This document shows positions 16,456-24,414 of a stretch of 64,000 nucleotides of DNA, in pieces. Position 1 is the stretch's first letter. Each line of letters starts with the position of its first letter. The DNA comes from Cellulomonas sp. B6. GTDB taxonomy: Bacteria; Actinomycetota; Actinomycetes; Actinomycetales; Cellulomonadaceae. The notes under the pieces were generated by a model. It was not told where the DNA came from and searched no databases. It worked only from the letters and a program-made list of their open reading frames with translations. The DNA lies in assembly GCF_001462455.1 (NCBI RefSeq), contig NZ_LNTD01000086.1, positions 62,001 to 126,000 on the forward strand, given 5' to 3'. A program made the translations under genes and the position numbers.

Positions 16456-17850
16456 GTGACCACCACCGCGGACCTGCCCACCCCCTCCGACGACCGCGTC
16501 GCGGCCCTGCGGGCGCGCGTCGCCGCGCAGTTCGCCGACGTGCGCGCCGACCTCGAGGCGCTCGTGCGCATCCCGAGCGTGTCGAACGAGGCGTTCGACC
16601 GCGCGCACGTCGAGGACTCCGCCGCCGCGGTCGCGCAGCTGCTGCGCGACGCGGGCATGCCGGAGGTCGACGTGCTGCGGGTGACCGGTGCGGACGGCAC
16701 CGCGGGCGCCCCGGCCGTCGTCGCACGCCGCCCGGCCCCCGCGGGCGCCCCGACGGTGCTGCTCTACGCGCACCACGACGTGCAGCCCCCCGGCGACGAG
16801 GCGCACTGGTCGACGCCGCCGTTCGAGCCGACGCAGCGCGGGGACCGGCTGTTCGGTCGCGGCGCCGCCGACGACAAGGCGGGCGTGGTCGCGCACGTGG
16901 GTGCGCTGCGCGCGCTCGGCGACGAGCTGGGCGTGGGCGTCACGGTCTTCGTCGAGGGCGAGGAGGAGGTCGGGTCGCCGACGTTCGTCGACTTCCTGCA
17001 CGCGCACCGCGACCTGCTGGCGGCCGACGTCATCGTGGTCGCGGACTCCTCGAACTGGAAGGTCGGCGTCCCGGGCCTGACGACGTCGCTGCGCGGCCTC
17101 GTGGACCTCGTGGTCGACCTCGAGGTGCTCGACCACGCGGTGCACTCGGGCATGTTCGGCGGTCCGGTGCTGGACGCCGTCACGCTGATGTCGCGCCTGG
17201 TCGCCACGCTGCACGACGACGCGGGCGACGTCGCCGTGGCGGGCCTCGTGCACGCCGACGACCCCGAGGTCGACTACGACGAGGACGACCTGCGCGCCGA
17301 CGCGAGCGTGCTGCCCGGTGTGCGGCTCGCCGGCACGGGGCCGCTCACCGCGCGGCTGTGGACGCGGCCCGCGATCGCCGTCATCGGCTTCGACGCGCCG
17401 CCCGTCGCCGGCGCGTACAACGTCATCACGCCGCGCGCCTCGGTCAAGCTGTCGGTGCGGGTGGCTCCCGGGCAGGACCCGGCCGCCGCGACGGCCGCGC
17501 TGCAGGAGCACCTGCGCGCGCACGCTCCGTTCGGTGCGCGCGTGTCGTTCCGCGACGGCGAGGAGGGTCGCCCGTTCCAGGCACCGCGCGACTCCGCGGG
17601 CATGCGCGCCGCGCGCTGGGCGATGGGCGCGTCGTGGGGCGCGCCGCCCGTCGACATCGGCATCGGCGGGTCGATCCCGTTCATCAGCGACCTGCTGGAC
17701 GTCTACCCCGACGCCGCGATCCTCGTGACGGGCGTCGAGGACCCCGACTCGCGTGCGCACGGCGCCGACGAGTCCGTGCACCTGGGCGAGCTCGAGCGGG
17801 TCGTGCTCGCCGAGGCGCTGCTGCTCGAGGTCCTGGCGCCGCGCGGCTGA
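16456..17850 (+). CDS. M20 family dipeptidase / metallopeptidase
   Basis: 464-residue cytosolic zinc peptidase. Metal ligands are visible in LLYAHHDVQPPGDEAHW (His near residue 103) and LFGRGAADDKAGVVAHVGAL (Asp near 136). The catalytic and metal Glu pair is in FVEGEEEVGSPTF near residue 168, and the C-terminal His ligand in SRAHGADESVHLGEL near residue 440. A dimerisation (lid) domain is inserted at about residues 210-350, where EVLDHAVHSGMFGGPVLDAV is typical. Members cleave a range of dipeptides; the substrate is not predictable. Confidence 0.93.
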   Translation: MTTTADLPTPSDDRVAALRARVAAQFADVRADLEALVRIPSVSNEAFDRAHVEDSAAAVAQLLRDAGMPEVDVLRVTGADGTAGAPAVVARRPAPAGAPTVLLYAHHDVQPPGDEAHWSTPPFEPTQRGDRLFGRGAADDKAGVVAHVGALRALGDELGVGVTVFVEGEEEVGSPTFVDFLHAHRDLLAADVIVVADSSNWKVGVPGLTTSLRGLVDLVVDLEVLDHAVHSGMFGGPVLDAVTLMSRLVATLHDDAGDVAVAGLVHADDPEVDYDEDDLRADASVLPGVRLAGTGPLTARLWTRPAIAVIGFDAPPVAGAYNVITPRASVKLSVRVAPGQDPAAATAALQEHLRAHAPFGARVSFRDGEEGRPFQAPRDSAGMRAARWAMGASWGAPPVDIGIGGSIPFISDLLDVYPDAAILVTGVEDPDSRAHGADESVHLGELERVVLAEALLLEVLAPRG

Positions 17851-17877
17851 CCCCCGTCGCCGCGTCGCGGCCCGGGC

Positions 17878-18405
17878 TCAGCGGTGGGCGACGTCCACCG
17901 CGCGGGCCCAGGCCGCGACGTCGGCGGGCAGCTCCGGGCTCTCACGCGGCGCGCCCTCGATGAGCTCGACGACGTCGACGGGTGCGATGCGGTCGCCCGC
18001 GCGCGACAGGAACCGGCCCGCGACCCAGCCGCGCGCGACGTGCAGGTCGTCGCGGTCCATCACCTGCTCGAGGTAGACGACCCGCTCGTCCCAGCCCATG
18101 ACGCGGGTCGTCACGGTGAACCGCTGCCCGAGCGTGAGCGAGCGCCGGTACTTCATCGTGGACGCGGCCACCACCGGGTACCAGCCGCGCTGCGACAGGC
18201 TCCCGAACGCGCCCAGGTCGGCCAGCAGGTTCGACCGTGCGACGTCCATGTACTGCAGGTACACGCCGTTGTTGACGTGCCGGTACAGGTCGAGGTCGCC
18301 CGGGCGCACCCGCAGGTGCGTGACCGAGTCGTCGAGCAGGTCCATGCCCGGCACCGCGCGGCGCGGTCGGGTCGTGGCGAGCAGCAGCTGGATCATCCGT
18401 GACAC
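17878..18405 (-). CDS. Acyl-CoA thioesterase family protein (hotdog fold)
   Basis: 175 residues. The hotdog motif GDLDLYRHVNNGVYLQYMD around residues 36-54 contains the Asp and the HVNN typical of 4-hydroxybenzoyl-CoA thioesterase-like enzymes. Following strands read YRRSLTLGQRFTVTTRV and VVYLEQVMDRD. It would hydrolyse an acyl-CoA or act as an acyl-binding protein; the substrate is unknown. GTG 18405 is 7 nt from a TAGGGT box, favouring it over the internal ATG at 18396. It follows the PfpI-like gene on the same strand but has its own promoter. Confidence 0.85.
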   Translation of the reverse strand: MSRMIQLLLATTRPRRAVPGMDLLDDSVTHLRVRPGDLDLYRHVNNGVYLQYMDVARSNLLADLGAFGSLSQRGWYPVVAASTMKYRRSLTLGQRFTVTTRVMGWDERVVYLEQVMDRDDLHVARGWVAGRFLSRAGDRIAPVDVVELIEGAPRESPELPADVAAWARAVDVAHR

Positions 18406-18412
18406 GCGCAGG

Positions 18413-18418
18413 ACCCTA
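18413..18418 (-). promoter_or_regulatory. -10 box TAGGGT for the thioesterase gene
   Basis: TAGGGT on the minus strand, 7 nt before GTG 18405. Confidence 0.6.
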
Positions 18419-18459
18419 CCGACCGGCGAGCGCTGGTCGTGCGGCCGGCCGAGGATCCC

Positions 18460-19059
18460 TCAGGCGGGTGCGGGGACGACGTGCTCGATGCCCCACCGGA
18501 CGCCGTCCGCGGCGGCGGGGGAGTCGAGCCGGGCGACGAGGTGCAGCGCGAGGTCGATGCCGGCCGCGACGCCGGCCGACGTGACGACGTCGCCGTCGTC
18601 GACGAACCGCACGCCGCGGCGCACGTCGACGGTCGGGTCGGCGGCGGCGAGCTCGCCGAGCGCGCCGTGGTGCGTCGTCGCGGGCCGCCCGGTCAGCAGG
18701 CCCGCGGCGGCGAGCACGAGCGCACCCGTGCACACGCTCGCGACGAGCGGTGTCGCCGCGGCGGCGGACCGCAGCCACGCGAGGTGCGCGTCGTCGGTCA
18801 TGAGCCGCCGCGCGTCCGGGCCGCCGGGGTGCACCAGGGCGTCGAGCGGGCCGACGTCGGACGCGCGGGTGGTGGGCGTGATCTCCATGCCCTTCGCGCA
18901 GCGCACGGGGGCGCCGTCGAGCGAGAACGTCAGCACCTCGGCGCCGAGCGCACCGTGCTTCGCCCACTGCGCGAGCACCTCCCACGGCCCGACGGCGTCG
19001 AGCTCCTCCACGCCGTCGAACAGCAGGATGCCCACGCGCGGCGGTCGGGGTGCGGTCAC
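18460..19059 (-). CDS. DJ-1/PfpI family protein (class I glutamine amidotransferase-like)
   Basis: 199 residues with the flavodoxin-like DJ-1/PfpI fold: VGILLFDGVEELDAVGPWEVL at residues 9-29 carries the conserved acidic residue (the E/D loop), and the nucleophile-elbow cysteine is in LVASVCTGALVLAAAGLL near residue 105. It is the isonitrile hydratase/ThiJ-like subgroup without a DNA-binding domain, so a small enzyme or protein-repair factor is likely, not a regulator. GGAGGA 6 nt upstream fixes the GTG. It lies 48 nt after nadA on the same strand and may share its transcript. Confidence 0.85.
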   Translation of the reverse strand: MTAPRPPRVGILLFDGVEELDAVGPWEVLAQWAKHGALGAEVLTFSLDGAPVRCAKGMEITPTTRASDVGPLDALVHPGGPDARRLMTDDAHLAWLRSAAAATPLVASVCTGALVLAAAGLLTGRPATTHHGALGELAAADPTVDVRRGVRFVDDGDVVTSAGVAAGIDLALHLVARLDSPAAADGVRWGIEHVVPAPA

Positions 19060-19107
19060 GGCGTCCTCCAGGCCGGTCGGGCGTGCGGGTCGTGCGGAAC
19101 CTGCGGG

Positions 19108-20304
19108 TCAGTGGCCGGGGAGCGCGAGCATCTGGTCGAGCGCGACGCGCGCCCAGTGCGCGTCGTCCGGGTCGACCACGATGCGGTTCGGCACGCGCCC
19201 GGCGACGAGCTCCTCGAGCGCCCACACGAGGTGCGGCAGGTCGATGCGGTTCATCGTCGAGCAGAAGCACACCGTCGAGTCGAGGTAGTGCACCGTGAGC
19301 TCCGGGTGCTGCTGCGCCAGGCGCCGCACCAGGTTGAGCTCGGTGCCGATCGCCCAGGACGACCCGGGCTCGGCGGCGTCGAGGGCCTTGATGATGTACT
19401 CCGTCGAGCCGACCATGTCGGCCGCCGTGACGACCTCGTGCTTGCACTCGGGGTGCACGAGCACGGTCACGTCCGGCACCGCCGCGCGGATGTCGGCGAC
19501 GTTGCGGGCCGAGAACCGGCCGTGCACCGAGCAGTGCCCGCGCCACAGGATCATGCGTGCGTCGCGCAGCTGCTGCGCCGTCAGCCCGCCGCCCGGCCTG
19601 CGGGGGTCGAACACGACGCAGTCGTCGAGCGACAGCCCGAGCGCCTGCACCGCGGTGTTGCGGCCCAGGTGCTGGTCCGGCATGAACAGGACCTTGCCGT
19701 GCCCGTCGACGCCGCCGACGCGGTCGAACGCCCACCGCAGCGCGACGTGCGCGTTGGACGACGTGCAGACCGTGCCGCCGTGCCGGCCGGTGAACGCCTT
19801 GATGGCCGCCGTCGAGTTCATGTAGGTCACGGGGACGGTGTCCTCGGCGACGCCCGCGTCGACGAGCACGTCCCACGCGTCCTCGACCTGGTCGATCGCG
19901 GCCATGTCGGCCATCGAGCACCCCGCGGCCAGGTCGGGCAGCACGACCTGCTGCGCGTCCGACGTGAGGATGTCGGCCGACTCGGCCATGAAGTGCACGC
20001 CGCAGAAGACGACGAACTCGGCGTCGGGTCGGGCGGCGGCCTCGCGCGCGAGCTTGAACGAGTCGCCCGTGACGTCCGCGAACGCGATGACCTCGTCGCG
20101 CTGGTAGTGGTGGCCCAGCACGAACGCCCGGTCGCCCAGCGCGGCACGGGCCTCGCGGGCGCGCTCGACCAGCGCCGGGTCGCCGGGGGCGGGCAGAGCG
20201 CCGACGCACTCGACGCCGCGCTCTGACGCGAGGTCCACGCCGCGCCCCAGCAGGAGCAGCGCGGACGGGGCGGGCTCGGCGAACGTGCCTGTGGTGGTCG
20301 TCAC
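19108..20304 (-). CDS. nadA: Quinolinate synthase
   Basis: 398-residue [4Fe-4S] enzyme that condenses iminoaspartate with dihydroxyacetone phosphate to give quinolinate for NAD synthesis. Cluster cysteines are visible in FVVFCGVHFMAESADIL near residue 132, VHPECKHEVVTAADMVGS near 295 and STVCFCSTMNRIDLPHL near 350. The substrate-binding LGHHYQRDEVIAFADVTGDS is near residue 72 and YMNSTAAIKA near 184. No nadB or nadC neighbours it, so the pathway is split across the genome. Convergence with glycerate kinase does not occur; the two starts diverge within 85 bp. Confidence 0.96.
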   Translation of the reverse strand: MTTTTGTFAEPAPSALLLLGRGVDLASERGVECVGALPAPGDPALVERAREARAALGDRAFVLGHHYQRDEVIAFADVTGDSFKLAREAAARPDAEFVVFCGVHFMAESADILTSDAQQVVLPDLAAGCSMADMAAIDQVEDAWDVLVDAGVAEDTVPVTYMNSTAAIKAFTGRHGGTVCTSSNAHVALRWAFDRVGGVDGHGKVLFMPDQHLGRNTAVQALGLSLDDCVVFDPRRPGGGLTAQQLRDARMILWRGHCSVHGRFSARNVADIRAAVPDVTVLVHPECKHEVVTAADMVGSTEYIIKALDAAEPGSSWAIGTELNLVRRLAQQHPELTVHYLDSTVCFCSTMNRIDLPHLVWALEELVAGRVPNRIVVDPDDAHWARVALDQMLALPGH

Positions 20305-20389
20305 GGCGGCATGATCCCACAGCGCCCGCCGGGCGCCCGTGCACGTCGCGCGTGCCGGGACGGCCGCACCGGCGTGCCACGATCGTCGC

Positions 20390-21601
20390 GTGCGCGTCCT
20401 CATGGCTCCCGACGGCTTCGGCACCCGACTGACCCCGGCGCAGGCCGCCGACGCGCTGCGCGACGGCTGGCGCGCGGGGGCGCCGCACGACGTCGTGGAC
20501 GTCTGCCCGCTCGCCGACGGCGGCCCCGGGTTCGTCGCGACGCTGCACGCGAGCCTGGGCGGCGACGTCGAGCCGGTCACCGTCACGTCGCCGCTCGGCG
20601 CGCCCGTGCCGGCCGCGCTGCTGCGTGTCGGGACGACCGTGCACGTCGAGTCCGCGCACGCGCTCGGCCTCGACCTCGTGCCCGACGACCGCCGCGACCC
20701 CACGCGCACCACGAGCCGCGGTGCGGGGGCGCTCGTCGCCGCGGCGCTGCGCGGCGCGCGGCGCGTGGTCGTCGGGCTGGGGGGCTCGGCGACCAACGAC
20801 GCGGGCGCCGGTCTGCTGCTCGAGCTCGCGACCGCGCTGCTGCCGCCCGGCGCGGTGGCCGAGCGCGTCGCCGCGCTGCTCGCCGCGGGTGGCGGCGGTC
20901 TGGGCGAGGTCACCGCCGACGACCTCGCGTGGCTGCCCGACCTGCGCGCCGCGCTGCGGGACGTCGACCTGCTCGCGGCCGTCGACGTCGACGTCCCGCT
21001 GCTCGGCCTGCAGGGCGCGTCGGCCGGCTTCTCGCAGCAGAAGGGCGCGACGCCGGAGCAGGCGCAGGCGCTCGAGCGGGCCCTCGGCGCGTTCGCGCAC
21101 GCCGCGACCACCGCGCTCGGCCCGGTGCGCACGGGCCCGGGGGCCGACCTGCTCGGCGGCGCCCCCGACGTGCGCGCCGCCCGGCTCACCGGCCTGCCCG
21201 GCGCGGGTGCCGCCGGCGGCGTGGGCTTCGCGCTCGCGCTGCTCGGCGCGCGGCTGCTGCCGGGCGCCTCGCTGGTGGCCGACGCGGTCGACCTGCCCGG
21301 GCGCATCGCCGAGCACGACCTGGTGGTCACGGGCGAGGGACGCACCGACTGGCAGTCCCTGCACGGCAAGGTCGTCGCCGAGGTCGCGGCGCGCGCGCTG
21401 CCGCTCGCGGTCCCGACGGTCGTCGTGTCGGGCGAGGTGCAGGTCGGGCGGCGCGAGCTGTCGGCCGCGGGCGTGACGGCCGCCTACGCGGTCGCCGACG
21501 ACCCGCGCGACGTCCCTGCCGCGCTCGCGGACCCGGTCGGGTCGCTGCGCGCCCGCGCGGCGCGGGTGGCGCGCACCTGGTCGCCCGCGCACGGGTCCTG
21601 A
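20390..21601 (+). CDS. Glycerate kinase (type I, GckA/GarK-like)
   Basis: 403 residues starting MRVLMAPDGFGTRLTPAQAADALRDG, the family's DxF/G-substrate motif. Other motifs are CPLADGGPGFVATL near residue 44, the nucleotide-binding GLGGSATNDAGAGLLLEL near 128, and GEGRTDWQSLHGKVVAEVA near 315. It phosphorylates glycerate to phosphoglycerate with ATP. GTG 20390 is used; an internal ATG 12 nt later is possible, and no TANNNT box decides between them. Adjacent to the ErpA-type gene, as Rv2205c is to Rv2204c in M. tuberculosis. Confidence 0.92.
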   Translation: MRVLMAPDGFGTRLTPAQAADALRDGWRAGAPHDVVDVCPLADGGPGFVATLHASLGGDVEPVTVTSPLGAPVPAALLRVGTTVHVESAHALGLDLVPDDRRDPTRTTSRGAGALVAAALRGARRVVVGLGGSATNDAGAGLLLELATALLPPGAVAERVAALLAAGGGGLGEVTADDLAWLPDLRAALRDVDLLAAVDVDVPLLGLQGASAGFSQQKGATPEQAQALERALGAFAHAATTALGPVRTGPGADLLGGAPDVRAARLTGLPGAGAAGGVGFALALLGARLLPGASLVADAVDLPGRIAEHDLVVTGEGRTDWQSLHGKVVAEVAARALPLAVPTVVVSGEVQVGRRELSAAGVTAAYAVADDPRDVPAALADPVGSLRARAARVARTWSPAHGS

Positions 21602-21654
21602 GCGGGCCCGGCGGGCCGTCCTCGCGGGGCCCTCGTCGCGAGCTCGACGGGGCG

Positions 21655-21660
21655 TACGCT
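21655..21660 (+). promoter_or_regulatory. Putative -10 box TACGCT for erpA
   Basis: TACGCT about 70 nt before the ATG, implying a leader of roughly 60 nt, in contrast to the many leaderless genes. No clear -35. Confidence 0.4.
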
Positions 21661-21730
21661 GGTCGGGAACAACGGCCCGGTCATCGGTGTTGGCGACGAC
21701 GAGGACCGTTCTGGCGAACCCGGGAGTGAC

Positions 21731-22081
21731 ATGAGCGAGACCACGCAGACCGCGACGCACGGCGTCCAGCTCACCGACGTGGCGGCCGACAAGGTGCGCA
21801 GCCTGCTCGAGCAGGAGGGGCGCGACGACCTGCGCCTGCGCGTCGCGGTGCAGCCCGGCGGCTGCTCGGGCCTGATCTACCAGCTGTACTTCGACGAGCG
21901 CCTGCTCGACGGGGACGCGACGCGCGACTACGACGGCGTCGAGGTCGTCGTCGACCGCATGAGCGTCCCGTACCTCGAGGGCGCGACGATCGACTTCGCG
22001 GACACGATCGAGAAGCAGGGCTTCACGATCGACAACCCGAACGCGGGCAGCTCCTGCGCGTGCGGCGGCTCGTTCGGCTGA
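21731..22081 (+). CDS. erpA: A-type iron-sulfur cluster carrier (ErpA/HesB/IscA family)
   Basis: 116 residues with the three invariant cluster cysteines: one in QPGGCSGLIYQLYF near residue 47 and the pair in NAGSSCACGGSFG at the C-terminus (CAC). Such proteins deliver [4Fe-4S] clusters to apo-enzymes; a client such as quinolinate synthase is encoded nearby, but that link is inference. GGGAG 4-8 nt upstream marks the ribosome binding site. A strong hairpin follows, and the next gene (desulfurase-like) is convergent. Confidence 0.93.
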   Translation: MSETTQTATHGVQLTDVAADKVRSLLEQEGRDDLRLRVAVQPGGCSGLIYQLYFDERLLDGDATRDYDGVEVVVDRMSVPYLEGATIDFADTIEKQGFTIDNPNAGSSCACGGSFG

Positions 22082-22096
22082 CCCGCAGCGCTCGAC

Positions 22097-22132
22097 CCGC
22101 GAGCCCGTACCCGTGAGGGTGCGGGCTCGCGG
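22097..22132. terminator. Terminator between erpA and the desulfurase-like gene
   Basis: Stem CCGCGAGCCCG / CGGGCTCGCGG (11 bp) with inner ACCC/GGGT pairing around a 4-nt loop. It is symmetric, so it may serve both convergent genes. Confidence 0.75.
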
Positions 22133-22187
22133 CGTACCCGGGCGCCTCGTCCCCGCGGCGTCGGCCGCCCTCGGCGCGCCGGGCGCG

Positions 22188-23336
22188 TCACGCGCCCAGC
22201 GCCGCCCGCACGTCCGCCACGGCGCCCGGCAGGACGTCGCAGAACCGGTGCACGGCCGCGGCGTCGACGTCGTGGGGGAGCGCGAGCCGCACGTTGCCCT
22301 GCGTGAGCACGCCCATCGCGACCAGCACGTGGCTGGGCTCGAGCGTGCTCGACGTGCAGGCCGAGCCCGAGCCGACGCCGAAGCCCGCGCGGTCGAGCCG
22401 GTCGACGATCGCCTCGCCGTCGACGTACAGGCACGAGAACGTCACGACGTGCGGCAGCCGGTCGACGGGGTCGCCGACGACCTGCACGTCCGGGACCTCG
22501 GCGGCCACGCGGCGGCGCACGAGGTCCACGAGCGCGCGCCGGTGGGTGTCCGCGGCCGGCGCACCGGCCTGCGCCTCCTGGAGGGCGACGGCGGCGGCGA
22601 GCGCGGCGGGCACCGCGACGCCGCCGGGCGACCAGCGGTCCTCGTCGTCCGGCCAGTCCGGGCTGCGGCGCACGCCGCGCCGCGTCACGACGACGCCGAG
22701 CGGTGGTCCGCCCCAGTCGCCCGCGTCGGCGACCAGCACGTCGCCGGACGCGCCCACGGGGACGTGGCCCGCGCTCGCGCCGACGTCGACGAGCAGCGGG
22801 ACGCCCGCGGAGCGCAGCTTCTCGTGGACCTCGGCCACGGGCTGCAGCGTGCCGACCTCGCCGTTCGCGTGCTGGAGCGCCGCGAGCGCGACCGGGCCCG
22901 CGGCGGCCGCGGCGAACGCGTCGGCGTCGACGCGCCCGTGGACGTCGACGCCGACGGTCCGGACCGAGCCGCCTGCGCCGGACGTCACGAAGTCGGCGGC
23001 GTGGTGGACGGCGGCGCGCTCGACGGCCCCGACGACGACGTCGGCGCCCGCCCGCCGCCGGCCGCGCGCGACGGAGCGCACCGCGTTGTGCAGCGCGAGC
23101 GTGTGCGACGCGACGAGGTCGACCTCCTCGGTGCGTGCGCCGAGCGCCGCGGCCAGCGCCTCGCGTGCGCCGTCGAGGAGCAGCCGCGCGCGACGGCCCT
23201 CGGCGTGCAGGCGGCGCGGATCGGCCCAGCCCTGGTCGAGGGCCTCGACGAACGCGGTGCGTGCCGCCGTGCGGAGCGGGGCGTGCCCGGCGACGTCGAG
23301 GACCGCGCGGACGGGAGGTGCGGGGTGGGTGGCCAC
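22188..23336 (-). CDS. Cysteine desulfurase-like aminotransferase class V protein lacking the PLP lysine
   Basis: 382 residues with overall NifS/IscS class V aminotransferase similarity: LALHNAVRSVARGRRRAGAD near residue 80, LQHANGEVGTLQPVAEVHEK near 155 and the catalytic-cysteine loop GVGSGSACTSSTLEPSHVL near 325 are well kept. But where IscS has SGHK before a Gly-Pro, this protein reads DAGDWGGPPLGVVV (about residue 205): both the histidine and the PLP-binding lysine are gone, and the RSG motif reads SPGG. It therefore probably cannot make cysteine sulfur by the usual chemistry and may be a binding or scaffold homologue. GTG 23336 is 6 nt from TACCGT. Confidence 0.85.
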   Translation of the reverse strand: MATHPAPPVRAVLDVAGHAPLRTAARTAFVEALDQGWADPRRLHAEGRRARLLLDGAREALAAALGARTEEVDLVASHTLALHNAVRSVARGRRRAGADVVVGAVERAAVHHAADFVTSGAGGSVRTVGVDVHGRVDADAFAAAAAGPVALAALQHANGEVGTLQPVAEVHEKLRSAGVPLLVDVGASAGHVPVGASGDVLVADAGDWGGPPLGVVVTRRGVRRSPDWPDDEDRWSPGGVAVPAALAAAVALQEAQAGAPAADTHRRALVDLVRRRVAAEVPDVQVVGDPVDRLPHVVTFSCLYVDGEAIVDRLDRAGFGVGSGSACTSSTLEPSHVLVAMGVLTQGNVRLALPHDVDAAAVHRFCDVLPGAVADVRAALGA

Positions 23337-23342
23337 GCGTGC

Positions 23343-23348
23343 ACGGTA
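23343..23348 (-). promoter_or_regulatory. -10 box TACCGT for the desulfurase-like gene
   Basis: TACCGT on the minus strand, 6 nt before GTG 23336. Confidence 0.55.
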
Positions 23349-23544
23349 GCCGCGGCGTGCGCGCACGACCTCCACGCGGCGTGCACGAGGTGTGACGGTG
23401 CTGACACCACGTCGTCAAACGCGCGACACGGCACGTGAGCGGCGCCACGGCGCGCTAGGCTGCTCGCGTCGAGGACGAAGGTCCCAGACCGCGTGCGCCC
23501 TCTGCGGGGCCGCACCCGGCGGGACGTCGAGTGGAAGGTCCCCC
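23349..23544 (+). promoter_or_regulatory. ctaC upstream region
   Basis: A TAGGCT -10 candidate at 23456-23461 would give a 75-80 nt leader for ctaC. A GGTGT-N10-ACACC inverted repeat lies at 23389-23408 and could be an operator. GGAAGG at about -9 is the ribosome binding site. Otherwise I see no conserved RNA motif. Confidence 0.45.
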
Positions 23545-24414
23545 GTGCACCCGGTTTCCCCCCGCCGCACCCGGCGCACCGTCGCCGCCGTGGTGGCCAC
23601 GGCCGCCGTGCTCGTGCTCAGCGGCTGCTCCGAAGCGGTCCAGCGAGGCTGGCTCCCCGGCCACTCCGACCAGGAGGTCACCGACCACACCGGTCGTGTC
23701 GTCTCCCTCTGGGTCGGGTCGTGGATCGCCGCCCTCATCGTCGGCGGAATCACCTGGGGCCTGATCCTGTGGTGCGTCGCGGTGTACCGGAAGCGCAAGG
23801 ACGACCACACGCTTCCCGTGCAGCTGCGCTACCACGTGCCGCTCGAGGTCATGTACATCCTGCTGCCGATCATCATGGTCGGGGTGCTCTTCTACTACAC
23901 CAACCGGGACACGACGGCGCTGACGGACACGTCGGCCGAGCCGGACGTGAACATCCAGGTCATCGGCAAGCAGTGGAGCTGGGACTTCAACTACCTCGAC
24001 GACGACGTCTACGACACGGGCCAGCACGCGCAGGACATCGGCTCCGACGCGTCGGTGCTGGGTGACCAGATCACGCTGTACCTGCCGGTCAACGAGCGCG
24101 TCGAGTTCACGCTCGACTCGCGCGACGTCATCCACTCGTTCTGGATCCCCGAGTTCCTCTACAAGCTCGACATGATCCCGGGGCGCACCAACACGTTCCA
24201 GGTCACCCCGACGCGTGAGGGCTTCTACGCCGGCAAGTGCGCCGAGCTCTGCGGCGAGGAGCACTCGTCGATGCTGTTCAACGTCGCCGTGGTCTCGCAG
24301 GAGGAGTACGACGCCCACATGGAGGAGCTGCGCGACCGCGGCCAGACCGGAGCGCTCGGCCTCGAGTACAGCCGGCAGCAGGACCTGAACGACGTGGCGA
24401 AGGGCGAGGACTGA
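23545..24414 (+). CDS. ctaC: Cytochrome c oxidase subunit II (lipoprotein)
   Basis: 289 residues. A lipoprotein signal ends in [11 protein letters not shown] with the modified Cys near residue 30. Two membrane helices follow ([20 protein letters not shown] and [21 protein letters not shown]). The periplasmic cupredoxin domain carries the dinuclear CuA ligands in HSFWIPEF near residue 195 and [18 protein letters not shown] near 230. It receives electrons from the diheme cytochrome of the bcc complex and passes them to heme a of subunit I. Its stop overlaps ctaD by one base (TGATG), so ctaC-ctaD-ctaF form one operon. Confidence 0.96.
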   Translation: MHPVSPRRTRRTVAAVVATAAVLVLSGCSEAVQRGWLPGHSDQEVTDHTGRVVSLWVGSWIAALIVGGITWGLILWCVAVYRKRKDDHTLPVQLRYHVPLEVMYILLPIIMVGVLFYYTNRDTTALTDTSAEPDVNIQVIGKQWSWDFNYLDDDVYDTGQHAQDIGSDASVLGDQITLYLPVNERVEFTLDSRDVIHSFWIPEFLYKLDMIPGRTNTFQVTPTREGFYAGKCAELCGEEHSSMLFNVAVVSQEEYDAHMEELRDRGQTGALGLEYSRQQDLNDVAKGED

